NCBI GenBank assembly: GCA_951812305.1
Contig: CATOSB010000008.1
Span: forward strand, 496,001-560,000
Source of the DNA: an uncultured Paracoccaceae bacterium
GTDB taxonomy: Bacteria; Pseudomonadota; Alphaproteobacteria; Rhodobacterales; Rhodobacteraceae
DNA length: 64,000 nt
Reading direction: 5' to 3'
The notes under the pieces are model-generated. The model saw only the letters and a program-made list of their open reading frames with translations. It did not search any database and had not been told where the DNA came from. Of this stretch, positions 1 to 8,222 are shown piece after piece. The translations under genes were made by a program, and so were the position numbers. Every line of letters begins with the position of its first letter. Position 1 is the stretch's first letter.

Positions 1-1
1 C

Positions 2-196
2 AGCCCTACAGGTAAGATGATCATGACCGTCTTTGGGGGTATTGCCGAGTTCGAACGATCGCTGATCCTAACCAGAACACAGGAAGGTCGCGAAGCCGCT
101 CAGGCCCGGGGCGTCGCCTTCGGTCGCCCCTCAAAGTTACGACAGGATCAAAAGGAAGTCGCCCGAGATCTAGTCAAGAGCGGCCAATCAAATTAG
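2..196 (+). pseudogene. Small serine resolvase/invertase, C-terminal part, apparently truncated
   Basis: Sixty-four codons of a protein that begins before the window. The visible part has GGIAEFERSLI and a GRPSK turn, typical of the dimerisation helix and linker of Tn3-type resolvases and Hin-like invertases. The catalytic serine lies outside the window. In the family the GRP turn is followed by a helix-turn-helix of about 40 residues. Here only about 22 residues follow before the stop (ending KSGQSN), so the DNA-binding domain looks cut short at the edge of the IS debris. The resolvase assignment is firm. Loss of function is inferred from the length. Confidence 0.75.
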
Positions 197-289
197 TTGA
201 CCGTATCCTAGCTTTTCTTGCACATGCATGAACTACCGGTTGCCTCGCCTCGCCGTTCCATCAAATTTCTCGCTCATTCAGCATCTGTG

Positions 290-578
290 ACGCTGCCAGC
301 GCGCGCATCCTCGTATCTCAGCGCTCCTATCGAGCTCACGGGCTACGCGTTCGCCTGACATTTACGTATCGACAACAGTCGCAAGACATTCTCGGCTGAA
401 GTCATAATCACGTTCAGGATGCGGAACCGACGAACGCAAGACAGGTTGTCAGATACGAAATCTAGTTTCGAGCGCTGATTCCGCCCCTTTTGGGATCCCT
501 ATCGGTGTTCCGGTGCCCACTGCGCGTTTACGACCGCCCCGATTACCGACTGTTGATACTTCTTCAGGGTAGACCCGA
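290..578 (-). pseudogene. Decayed IS3 transposase OrfB, middle part
   Basis: Reading the minus strand leftwards from 578 gives VYPEEVSTVGNRGGRKRAVG, then FRIL, then DYDFSRECLA and MSGERVARELD in shifting frames. These are landmarks of the IS3 OrfB DDE domain, with several frameshifts and stops between them. It continues the OrfB fragment at 4458-4670: joining position 4458 to 578 across one CCGA copy gives KLYRVYPEE in frame. The two pieces are therefore one old IS3 copy split by the IS407-like element. No recognisable OrfB sequence was followed further left, and 197-289 holds nothing I can name. Confidence 0.7.
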
Positions 579-604
579 TGACCTGCGCCCCGAGGCTCCC
601 TCAT

Positions 605-757
605 TCATAACGAGAGTCTGCAGGTTTGGTTTTCATATTCGTCGTCGTTGTTTTGGGCAAGCGCGCCGGGCGCGGAGCCCTCAAATTGCTCAAGCGTCCG
701 GCGCGCCTCTGCGGGCGTTTTATTTCCGAGCGATGAGTGCGGCCTGACATTGTTGTA
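605..757 (-). pseudogene. IS407-like OrfB, C-terminal part cut off by the recombinase element
   Basis: The minus strand reads YNNVRPHSSLG, NKTPAEARRTLEQF and EGSAPGALAQ, then a stop at 605-607. This is the classic C-terminus of IS3 OrfB (NxxRPHSSLG). The rest of the gene lies at 3377-4138. Joining the two pieces at the shared GTTGTA restores ...LALWRYDYNNVRPHSSLG without a frame change, which shows where the recombinase element entered. Confidence 0.85.
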
Positions 758-849
758 CAACAGAACGCCAGAACACCCACGTTACCGACCTGCGCGAGGT
801 TCATTATCGATGGCACCCCTGGTTTGGCCGGTCGGTTTATGTCCATGAG

Positions 850-1290
850 GTGATCGATAAATCCGGCGAAGCCGTGTTTCGGTGCAATCTCACCGGCCGC
901 CGGTCGGACCGGCTTCTGGAAGTCCCTATATGGATGTTTGACCGGGCCTCATGTGCGGCCTGTCGTCGGGTCGATACGGCGCATGTGGACCTGGGCGCTC
1001 TGAAGGCTCTTGCGGGGCTTGTTTGCGATATCGACTATGAGTCGTTCAATAAACCCGACTCCCCATCCCGCGTTGACGCAGCATTGGACTCTGAACACGA
1101 GAATCGGAGGTTGGCCAATGCCGCGCAAAATGACGACGACGCAACTCGAACTGTTCCCGGACGCTCGGTCCGCGACCGCGACGCAGACTCCGCTTTGGCA
1201 GAGCCTCCCCGACGACACGCGGCAAACGCTGACACGGTTGATGGCACGCCTGATGGCGGAATATGCAGGCGCGGCAGACGGGGAGAATGA
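850..1290 (+). CDS. DUF5372-like protein of the recombinase element (start uncertain)
   Basis: First gene of the element. A GTG at 850 opens the frame, but the conserved-looking sequence starts upstream: VTDLREVHYRWHPWFGRSVY is in frame from 781, and the frame stays open back to 748, next to the left junction. No ATG lies in that stretch. Either translation starts at a rare codon, or the true start is supplied from outside the element. The family (WHPWFGR, later LTGRRSDRLLEVP) typically accompanies this type of recombinase; its role is unknown. The C-terminal third overlaps the next gene by 173 bp in another frame, so it may be weakly constrained. Confidence 0.55.
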   Translation: MIDKSGEAVFRCNLTGRRSDRLLEVPIWMFDRASCAACRRVDTAHVDLGALKALAGLVCDIDYESFNKPDSPSRVDAALDSEHENRRLANAAQNDDDATRTVPGRSVRDRDADSALAEPPRRHAANADTVDGTPDGGICRRGRRGE

Positions 1291-1303
1291 TCATGAAGCA
1301 TGA
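1118..1303 (+). CDS. Small accessory protein of the recombinase element
   Basis: A 61-residue protein starting MPRKMTTTQLELFPD, with a CGGAGG ribosome site just upstream. It contains LPDDTRQTLTRLMARLMAEY, a helical segment typical of the short proteins encoded immediately before these large serine recombinases. It overlaps the recombinase start by 11 bp, which suggests translational coupling. The function is not established. It could be a regulator or a recombination directionality factor, but nothing in the sequence decides this. Confidence 0.7.
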   Translation: MPRKMTTTQLELFPDARSATATQTPLWQSLPDDTRQTLTRLMARLMAEYAGAADGENDHEA

Positions 1304-3353
1304 GAAGATTGGCCCGCAGCATCTGGAGCGCAAGGCGATCCTTTACGTCCGTCAGTCATCGGCCCACCAGGTCCTGCACAACCGGGAAAGCAGCACCCTG
1401 CAATATGCCATGCGGGAGCGGCTGTCGGATTTGGGTTGGAGCCGGATCGAGACCGTGGATGACGATCTCGGCCGTTCTGCGGCGGGTGGTGTTGCGCGAG
1501 AAGGCTTTGACCGGATGATCGCGGATGTTTGTTTGGGCAAGGCCGGCGCCGTCGCGGCGCGCGAGGTGTCCCGCTTTGCGCGCAACAGCAGGGATTGGCA
1601 GCACCTCGTAGAGATGTGTCGCGTCGTCGACACAGTACTGATCGACCAGGAAACGGTTTATGCACCGCGCGATGGCAATGACCGGCTGCTTTTGGGCCTG
1701 AAGGGCAGCTTGAACGAATACGAACTCGATCTTCTCAGACAACGATCTCTCGCCGCGCGCCACGAGAAAGCACGGCGCGGCGAACTTGTCGTCGCTGCCC
1801 CAGTCGGATTCGTAAAAGCTGGGGACCGGCTTGAGAAGGACCCGGACCGCCGCGTGCAAGAGGCCATATCCCTGGTTTTCGACAAGGTCGCCGAGCTGGG
1901 GAGCGCGCGGCAGGCCCTCATGTGGTTTCTCGAACATGACCTTGAATTGCCCAGTTTGCGCAAACAGGGTGAAGTGCTCTGGCGGCGGCCGACATATGCC
2001 ACCATCCATCGCATGATCGTCAATCCGGCCTATGGCGGGGCCTATGCCTATGGCAAGACCCGGGCAGCGGCGGGGTTCGGGGCAACCGCCATTCGCAGGA
2101 AAGACCGCAACGACTGGCTGGCATTGAAGCCGGGCGCGCATGAAGGCTATGTGAGTTGGGAACGGGCAGAGGCGATCCGCAAGATGGTAAGCAATAACGT
2201 CCCTCAGAGCAGGCATCATGGCGCGGCCAAACATGGTTCCGCGCTCCTGGCCGGGCTGCTGCGTTGTCGGCGCTGCGGCCGCAAGCTTACGGTTCGCTAT
2301 ACCGGCAAGAAGCATGACATCCCGCGTTACTCCTGCTGGCGCGGCCTTTTGGACAACGGCGAAGCGCGCTGCATCGCTTTCGGCGGATTGCGGGTCGACG
2401 ATGCCATTGAACAGGCGCTTTTGAAGGTAGTCGGACCCGGCGCCCTTGCCGCCGCAGAGGTGGCCGCCAGGCAAGCAGTGCGCCAGCGGGATCAGGTTCG
2501 CGATGCGCTCTGCCGTGATCTGGAAGCGGCTCAATACGCGACTGATCGGGCATTCCGGCAGTATGATGCATCCGATCCCGAGAACCGCCTCGTGACCGCC
2601 GAACTGGAAGCCCGGTGGAACCGGGCACTTCAGCAGGTTCAGGAGATCGAGAACAAGATCGTTCACCATGACGCGGTCAGCCCGAACGGGACCACGCCGC
2701 CGGTGGAAGACCTGGCGGCCCTGGGGGCCGATCTCGAACGCGTCTGGTTCGCGCCGGCCACCGATGCCAGGTTGAAGAAGCGCATCGTTCGCACGGTGAT
2801 CCGGGAAGTGGTGGCAGATCTTGACGATGATGCCTCCGAGATCGTTTTGATGGTTCATTGGGTGGGTGGCGCACATACGGAAATCCGCCTGCCAAAGCGC
2901 CGCAGAGGACAGCGCAACGCGACGCCGCCGGATATTGTCGAAGCCGTGCGCCAGCTTGCGCGGATCGCCAGCGACGATGTCATCGCCGGCGTTCTGAACC
3001 GGAACGGTCTCGTCACCGGAAACGGCAACCGATGGACCAGGGAGCGAGTCACAGCACTGCGGTCCTACCGCAAGATTCCCGTATTCAAGCCCGAACCCAA
3101 TGGTCTTGACCCGTGGCTCAATCTCTCTGGCGCAGCAAAACTGATCGGCGTAGCGCCAAAAACATTGCGGTTGGCAGCAGAAGCAGGTGATATCAAAGCA
3201 GACCACCCGCTTGCCGACGGACCATGGGTATTTGAGCGCAAGGAACTGTCAAAAACGAAGGCACAACAACTCAAGAAACGGGCCCGACAGAACCCAAAAT
3301 ACCCCGCGGTATCGCACCCGGATCAGCAAAACCTATTCTCTTCAACAACATAG
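1293..3353 (+). CDS. Large serine recombinase with zinc ribbon
   Basis: A 686-residue recombinase that probably integrates and excises its own element. The N-terminal resolvase domain has YVRQSS with the nucleophilic serine around residue 22, then EVSRFARN and an E-helix. The recombinase domain follows, then a zinc ribbon with CRRCGRK and a second cysteine at YSC around residue 345, a coiled-coil stretch, and a C-terminal helix-turn-helix region (LSGAAKLIGVAPKTLR). Start 1293 was chosen because GGGAG at 1281-1285 is correctly spaced for it and too close to the ATG at 1287. The gene is intact and ends 29 bp before the right boundary of the element. Confidence 0.9.
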   Translation: MKHEKIGPQHLERKAILYVRQSSAHQVLHNRESSTLQYAMRERLSDLGWSRIETVDDDLGRSAAGGVAREGFDRMIADVCLGKAGAVAAREVSRFARNSRDWQHLVEMCRVVDTVLIDQETVYAPRDGNDRLLLGLKGSLNEYELDLLRQRSLAARHEKARRGELVVAAPVGFVKAGDRLEKDPDRRVQEAISLVFDKVAELGSARQALMWFLEHDLELPSLRKQGEVLWRRPTYATIHRMIVNPAYGGAYAYGKTRAAAGFGATAIRRKDRNDWLALKPGAHEGYVSWERAEAIRKMVSNNVPQSRHHGAAKHGSALLAGLLRCRRCGRKLTVRYTGKKHDIPRYSCWRGLLDNGEARCIAFGGLRVDDAIEQALLKVVGPGALAAAEVAARQAVRQRDQVRDALCRDLEAAQYATDRAFRQYDASDPENRLVTAELEARWNRALQQVQEIENKIVHHDAVSPNGTTPPVEDLAALGADLERVWFAPATDARLKKRIVRTVIREVVADLDDDASEIVLMVHWVGGAHTEIRLPKRRRGQRNATPPDIVEAVRQLARIASDDVIAGVLNRNGLVTGNGNRWTRERVTALRSYRKIPVFKPEPNGLDPWLNLSGAAKLIGVAPKTLRLAAEAGDIKADHPLADGPWVFERKELSKTKAQQLKKRARQNPKYPAVSHPDQQNLFSSTT

Positions 3354-3382
3354 AAAGATGGGCGCAATGAAGCGGAGTTGTA

Positions 3383-4138
3383 GTCGTAGCGCCAGAGCGC
3401 CAGCTTTCGGCGGGCATCGTCCAGGCTGTCGAACATCTCCTCGTTCAGGAGTTCGTCGCGCAGGCGGCCGTTGAAGCTCTCGATGAAGGCGTTCTGCTGC
3501 GGCTTGCCTGGATCAATGTAATGCCAGTCGACGCCGTTGTCGCCCGCCCACTTCAGGATTGCCCGGCTAGTGAACTCGGTCCCGTTGTCGCTAACAATGC
3601 TGGCCGGTCTGCCATAGACCCGGACAAGCGCATCCAGCTCCCGCGCGACTCTGGCCCCTGAGATGCTCGTGTCGGCCATCAGGCACAGGTTCTCGCGGCA
3701 GCAATCATCGTTCACTGCCAGGATACGGAACCTGCGTGAGGCTCCGAACGTGTCGGACAGGAAGTCCAGCGACCAGCGATCACCCGGCCGCAGAGCCTCT
3801 GGCATCGGCGTCCGCGATCCCCGCGCCCGTTTCCGGCCCCGTCTTCGCCTGACGCCCAGCTTCTCCTCAGTGTACAGTCGATAGAGCTTCTTGTGGTTCA
3901 TGATCATCCCCTTGCGCTCCAGCATCACGCCGATCCGCCGATAACCGAACCTGCGCCGCTTGGCAGCGACGTCCTTCATCTCCTTGCGTATCTCAGGATT
4001 GTCAGGCGGGCGTTCACGCCTGACGGTTTTGGGATCGACACCAACGAGCCTGCACGCTCGGCGTTGCGAGATGTCGTGATCCCGCATCGCCTTCAGCGCT
4101 GCATCCCGCCGTTCGGTTGGCGTCGTCAGCTCTTTCCC
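3383..4138 (-). pseudogene. IS407-like OrfB (DDE transposase), N-terminal and core part
   Basis: OrfB frame of the IS407-like element. It shows RRACRLVGV (HTH), RRFGYRRI, then the DDE core with RWSLDFLSDTFG, IVSDNGTEF and FIESFNGRLRDELLNEE. It normally follows OrfA by -1 frameshifting: the slippery heptamer GGGAAAG (minus strand, 4138-4132) lies just before the OrfA stop. The gene is broken at 3377-3382 by the recombinase element. The reading frame past the junction (SASLRPSF) is foreign. The remaining C-terminus is at 605-757. Confidence 0.85.
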
Positions 4139-4389
4139 AGCAAATCCTTCAAAACAGCATTGTCCAGCATCGTGTCCGCCAGAAGGCGCTTGAGCCTCGC
4201 GTTCTCGTCTTCCATCGCCCTCAGCTTCGCGACGTCCGACACCTCCATGCCGCCGTATTTCGATTTGTATTTGTAGAACGTGCCCTGACTGAGGCCGTGC
4301 TTGCGGCACACCTCCGCAGTCGGCATCCCGGCTTCCTGTTCCTTAATCATCCCGATGATCTGCGCCTCGGTGAAACGGCTCTTTCGCAT
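4126..4389 (-). CDS. IS407-like OrfA (transposase HTH subunit)
   Basis: An 87-residue IS3 OrfA starting MRKSRFTEAQIIGMIKEQEA. A helix-turn-helix (EVCRKHGLSQGTFYKYKSKY) is followed by a leucine-zipper helix (LRAMEDENARLKRLLADTML). It is complete. The OrfAB fusion would form by -1 frameshift at GGGAAAG just before its stop, but OrfB is interrupted, so the product can only act as OrfA. Confidence 0.9.
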   Translation of the reverse strand: MRKSRFTEAQIIGMIKEQEAGMPTAEVCRKHGLSQGTFYKYKSKYGGMEVSDVAKLRAMEDENARLKRLLADTMLDNAVLKDLLGKS

Positions 4390-4457
4390 CTGTTTGCTCC
4401 TTCAAAAGGTAGAGCAAACTCTAAATTACAACGAGGGAAGGTTCGGGGGGCAGGTCA

Positions 4458-4670
4458 CCGATACAGCTTCTTCCAGTTCTCCTGTTAACCTTCACGCTTC
4501 AGAAGGATATGTGGTCGTCGATACCCAAAACGCCGCCGCTCGGACGAGAGTTCATTCAAACGATCCCGCAGATCAGTATCCGCAGGACGATTGGATGGTC
4601 GGCGATACAAACGCGGATCGATACCAGCCAAAGCACAGGCACGCTTCTGATTGTATCGCTTCTCCTTCAT
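4458..4670 (-). pseudogene. Decayed IS3 OrfB, N-terminal part
   Basis: The minus strand reads MKEKRYNQKRACALAGIDPR, then YRRPS, RRFGYRRPHILLKREG, a stop, and QENWKKLYR up to the CCGA target duplication at 4458-4461. This is the N-terminal half of IS3 OrfB, with an in-frame stop where the family reads on. It continues at 578 on the far side of the IS407-like element. The IS copy was therefore probably already dead or dying before the second IS landed; the order of mutation and insertion is inferred. Confidence 0.75.
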
Positions 4671-4743
4671 GGCCCAGGCCGCTGCGTTGCGTCGCGATCA
4701 TGCGTCTATTGTCCTCGGACCAATGGCGGAAACAGCCACATGC

Positions 4744-5010
4744 TCAAAAGTTTTTTTCCAGCATCTCTTTCAAAGTCGCGACGTCCATCATCTGTTCCGC
4801 AAGCAACTTCTTCAGCTTGGCATTTTCTGCCTCAAAGCCTTTAGGCTTCTTGGCATCCGGCACTTACATGCCACCATACTTGCACCGCCATTTGTGAAAC
4901 GTCGCATCGCTGACACCTTGTTTTCGGCACAGCTCCTTCGTGCCAAGCCCGGCCTGATGCTCTTTCAATATCCCAATAATCTGTTCTTCGCTGAAATGGC
5001 TTCTCTTCAT
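4744..5010 (-). pseudogene. Decayed IS3 OrfA with internal stop
   Basis: The frame opens MKRSHFSEEQIIGILKEHQA and continues through TKELCRKQGVSDATFHKW. It reaches KYGGM and then a TAA stop, after which VPDAKKPKGFEAENAKLKKL and MMDVATLKEML continue in the same frame to a final stop at 4744-4746. It is a typical 88-residue OrfA with one nonsense codon. It belongs to the same old IS3 as the OrfB pieces at 4458-4670 and 290-578. Confidence 0.85.
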
Positions 5011-5021
5011 AATCTGTCGCC

Positions 5022-5504
5022 TCAGATGGAGAACAGAAATACCATAAACACCGCGCGTTCGGTCAATCCGCGGATGTAAGTGGCGAATGTGCCTTTGGGG
5101 TGCTGCTGGATCGCCTGCGGGTCGGCGGACATCTGAACGGCCATGGTTCGGGCATCCCGGGCGGAAACACCGCCCGCCAGCTTGATCGAGGTGTTGGCTT
5201 CAAAGGCTTCCTGCAGGCCGTTTGAAAGCTGCCCCAGATACTGATGCGCCATCACCATGCCAACCTTGTACTTGCGCGCCTGGCTCAGGATCAGGCCGAC
5301 GTTCTGATCGAAGTAGTCCTGCGCCTCATCGACATAGACCATCGCAGGCAGACGATCGCGCGCATGCAATGTCGCGCGTTCCTGGGCCGCCTGTGCGATC
5401 AGCGCGATGAAGAAGCGCCCGAAGACCTCGGTGCTCTGTTCCTTGAGCAGGCTTTTTGCGGTGTTGATCAGAATAAGCTTGCCGGCATTCATCGCGGTGA
5501 ACAT
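5022..5504 (-). pseudogene. Conjugation-type (VirD4/HerA-like) ATPase, C-terminal fragment
   Basis: The fragment has GKLILINTAKSLLKE, a Walker B strand AMVYVDEAQDYFD, LILSQARKYKVGMVMAHQYL and an arginine-rich C-terminal segment. This is the second half of a hexameric DNA-pumping ATPase of the T4SS coupling-protein/HerA class. The Walker A half is missing. The native frame starts near 5545, where it meets the OppF fragment, and the last residues (VFMVFLFSI) come from the adjoining IS3 remnant. Both ends are thus broken. The class is inferred from motifs; the precise subfamily is uncertain. Confidence 0.6.
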
Positions 5505-5585
5505 GTCAATGCGGGTGGGAAAACATCCGCTCGAACGGTTTCATGGCCAATTATGCCTGGTTTTCGACATGAAGGTCTCGCGGCC

Positions 5586-6263
5586 TTATCCGGCAAAATG
5601 ACATGCCACCGTGTTCCCCTTGCTGTCCTTTTTCAACAGCGGCGTCTCGACGCGACACCGGTCCTGCGTGCGCTGACAGCGGGTGTGGAAACTGCACCCC
5701 GGTGGCGGGTCCATCGGGCTGGGCGGATCGCCTTCCAGAATGATGCGACTTCTCTCCGCCTCGATCTGCGGATCCGGAGACGGCACCGACGACAAAAGCG
5801 CCTGCGTGTAGGGATGCTGCGGGTGTTCGAACAGGGTTTCGGTTTCTCCCGCTTCCATGGTCCCGCCAAGGTACATCACGGTCACATCGCTGCACATCTC
5901 GCGGACAACCGCCAGATCATGCGAGATCATCACCACCGTCAGCCCCAGTTCCTTTTGCAGCGACACAAACAGCTTCACGATCTGCGCCTGGATCGACACA
6001 TCCAGCGCCGAAAGCGGTTCGTCGCAAATCAGAATACCCGTGTCGAGCATCAGCGCGCGGGCAATCGCAACCCTTTGGCGCTGACCGCCTGAAAGCGAGC
6101 GCGGCAGACGGTCGCGTGCGCTTCCGGGCAAACCTGTCAGATCCATCAGCCGGGTGATGCGCTCTTCGCGTTCACGACGCGGAACACCATGGATCAACAG
6201 CGGCTCTTCCAGTGACTGATAAACGGTTTGCCGGCGGCTGAGCGCCCCCAGCGGGTTCTGGAA
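5586..6263 (-). pseudogene. Oligopeptide ABC transporter ATP-binding subunit (OppF/DppF-like), 5'-truncated
   Basis: The sequence has a Q-loop (FQNPLGALSRRQTV), the ABC signature LSGGQRQRVAIARAL, Walker B ILICDEPLSALDVS, an H-loop SHD, and the OppF-type C-terminus with HPYTQALLSSVP and the Cys-rich CSFHTRC. About 85 N-terminal residues, including Walker A, are missing because the left end of IS21 starts at 6264. The apparent start (MTLDSHLDCRA) is encoded by the IS21 end. It cannot bind ATP normally. No matching permease genes are present. Confidence 0.85.
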
Positions 6264-6310
6264 TGCAGCGCGACAATCAAGATGAGAATCCAGCGTCAAT
6301 CAGGATGAGA

Positions 6311-8151
6311 ACGCGGGAGTTGGACCTCGTAGGGAGTACGTATGTCTTTTGTCATCCGCTGCCGCCTAACCGTTGTTGGTAGTTTCTGAGCGGAGCCCGT
6401 GAGGGCCTCGTCTCGGAAATCTGCCAAGTGGCGAACGCGGATGGGGGCGAGGCAATGTCATTCGACAGCAGTGGTGCGGCCCGCAGGCGTAGCCGAGGAC
6501 ACGGGGCTGTCTAATGGGGTTGCCCGAGGGGGAAGGCGGCGTCTTCCCCCTGATGCAGCGCGGTGGCGTTCGGCTTGCCCGAACCCCAAGCTGCCGGGAT
6601 CAGTGTCGGATCCAGTGGATCCGGCCGCAGACCCCTAAGGTGCTGAAAAGGAGAGATGATTCAGTTCTGCCGAGCCCCGAGCTACACTGGTGCCATCAAA
6701 TTGGGCACCAAAATGAGGAGGTTGAGGAATGGAGCAGAAATTATTTGTCGGTTTGGACGTTCACAAACGAAACGTTTCGGTTGGACTGGCGGAAGATGGG
6801 CGCACCGGCGAGGTGCGCTTTCTTGGGGACATTGAGAACACGCCGGTTGCGGTGGAAACCTTGCTGCGGCGATTGTCGCAACGTGATCGCGTATTGGACT
6901 TCTGCTATGAGGCCGGTCCCTGCGGCTATGGCATCTATCGGCAGATCACGGGCGCAGGGCATGAGTGCAGTGTCATCGCACCGACCAAAATCGCGATAGC
7001 ACCAGGCGACAGGGTCAAAACGGATCGCCGTGATGCGCAACGACTGGCCGTCTTGCACAGGGCGGGCGAACTGACGCCAGTTTGGGTGCCAGACAACCGC
7101 CATGAGGCCATGCGCGATCTGATCCGGGCCAGGATGGATGCCGTCAAGCAGGTGACCACATCGCGCCATCAGCTCAGCTCATTCCTTTTGCGGCACGGTC
7201 GGAGCTATCCTCCCAACCGCAAGCCCTGGACTAAAATCCACAGCCGATGGCTGGGGACCCAAAGCTTTGACGAACCTGCGCAACAAATTGTGTTCCAGGA
7301 TTATGTCCAAACGGTCTGGACCACCGCGGAACGCCGCGACAACATGGTGAAGAGGATAGAAGAGCTGGTGCCTGACTGGTCACTTTGCGAGTTTGTCTAT
7401 GCGCTCCGATGCTTCCGGGGCCTCGACCTCGTCTCGGCAGCGACGCTCGCAGCCAGCATCGGCGATATCACCCGGTTCGACAAACCTCGTCAGCTGATGA
7501 GCTATCTCGGGCTGACGCCGTCTGAATACTCGAGTGGTGGCACCATCCGCCGCGGCGGCATCACCAAAACTGGGAACCGTGAAGCTCGGAGGATGTTGAT
7601 CGAAGCGGCTTGGTCCTATCGGTTCCCGGCAAAGGTCGCTCAGCACAAGGCACGGGTTCTTGAAACCCAGCCCAAGTGCGTTCGCGACCTGGCTTGGAAA
7701 ACACAGGAACGGCTGTGCAAGCGATACCGATCGCTTCAGGCCCGTGGAAAGAAATCGACAGTTATTGTTGCCGCCATCGCGCGCGAACTCGCCGGGTTCG
7801 TCTGGGCCTTGGGGCAAGAGATGCAGCCCAGCTCTGGCCAGGCTGCGGGTCAGGCCGGGTGAAACCTGCGGTTAAGGCAACTCTCGCTTCGCCCTTTGGG
7901 CAGGATCTGCCGACGCCCGCGAGGGAGTAAAGAGAAAGGCCTGCGACGTAGCACGTTCATGCGGTTCCAATCCGCGAATGCAAGACTGATAGACCGTCGC
8001 CATCCGAATGGCTCATCCGACCTGACCCACCCAATCTTATGGCAGACTTCCCTCCATCGGCAAGGTGGAGCAATCTCCCCTGCGCAACTGGTGTTGACAA
8101 AAGACATGCAAGGGCGTAGCCCGACTGGAGAGGTCCAACTCCCGCGTTTTG
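6311..8151 (+). mobile_element. IS110-family (IS1111-like) element inserted in the IS21 left end
   Basis: A 17-bp inverted repeat (CGCGGGAGTTGGACCTC at 6312 and its complement ending near 8148) is followed inwards by a second matched block around ATGTCTTTTGTCA. Such repeats near the ends point to the IS1111 branch of IS110. The element holds one transposase gene (6729-7862) and long non-coding ends: about 420 bp before the gene and 290 bp after it. IS110 elements express a guide (bridge) RNA from a non-coding end. Either end could encode it; I cannot fold it here. Exact tips are uncertain by a few bases. Confidence 0.7.
6729..7862 (+). CDS. IS110-family transposase (DEDD recombinase)
   Basis: A 377-residue protein. 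The N-terminal RuvC-like DEDD domain starts with FVGLDVHKRNVSVGL (first Asp), has CYEAGPCGYGIYRQ (Glu) and VKTDRRDAQRLAVLHRAGEL (last two Asp). The C-terminal Tnp_IS110 domain has FRGLDLVSAATLAASIGDI, then LGLTPSEYSSG and GGITKTGNREARRMLIEAAW, which includes the conserved serine region. The ribosome site GAGGTTGAGGA lies upstream. The length is normal and the gene is intact. Confidence 0.93.
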   Translation: MEQKLFVGLDVHKRNVSVGLAEDGRTGEVRFLGDIENTPVAVETLLRRLSQRDRVLDFCYEAGPCGYGIYRQITGAGHECSVIAPTKIAIAPGDRVKTDRRDAQRLAVLHRAGELTPVWVPDNRHEAMRDLIRARMDAVKQVTTSRHQLSSFLLRHGRSYPPNRKPWTKIHSRWLGTQSFDEPAQQIVFQDYVQTVWTTAERRDNMVKRIEELVPDWSLCEFVYALRCFRGLDLVSAATLAASIGDITRFDKPRQLMSYLGLTPSEYSSGGTIRRGGITKTGNREARRMLIEAAWSYRFPAKVAQHKARVLETQPKCVRDLAWKTQERLCKRYRSLQARGKKSTVIVAAIARELAGFVWALGQEMQPSSGQAAGQAG

Positions 8152-8222
8152 CCCCAATTGGGCGGGTCTGACGGTCGTGGCCGGCTCGGATATGAAGAGA
8201 TTTTCTGCCAGGAGGATCGTTC

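Larger units (their letters stand above)
758..3382 (+). mobile_element. Three-gene large serine recombinase element inserted in IS3 orfB
   Basis: The element is bounded by GTTGTA at 752-757 (left) and 3377-3382 (right). Removing 2,625 bp from 758 to 3382 rebuilds an uninterrupted IS3 orfB. It carries a DUF5372-like gene, a 61-residue gene and a large serine recombinase. No long terminal inverted repeats are visible, as expected for a serine-recombinase element using a short core shared by donor and target. The exact crossover dinucleotide cannot be placed within the six shared bases. Confidence 0.8.
579..4457 (-). mobile_element. IS3-family (IS407-like) element, itself interrupted
   Basis: The ends are inverted repeats: TGACCTGCGCCCCGA at 579 and the complement of TGACCTGCCCCCCGA ending at 4457. 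Both sides carry the 4-bp direct repeat CCGA (575-578 and 4458-4461), matching the 4-bp duplications of the IS407 subgroup. The span is 3,879 bp. Subtracting the nested recombinase element (758-3382) leaves 1,254 bp, a normal IS3 length. orfA and orfB lie on the minus strand. The element sits inside an older, decayed IS3. Confidence 0.85.

Noticed and set aside
1356..3206. A 616-codon minus-strand frame opposite the serine recombinase
   Set aside because: Antisense shadow. The plus-strand gene has clear recombinase motifs and this frame has none.
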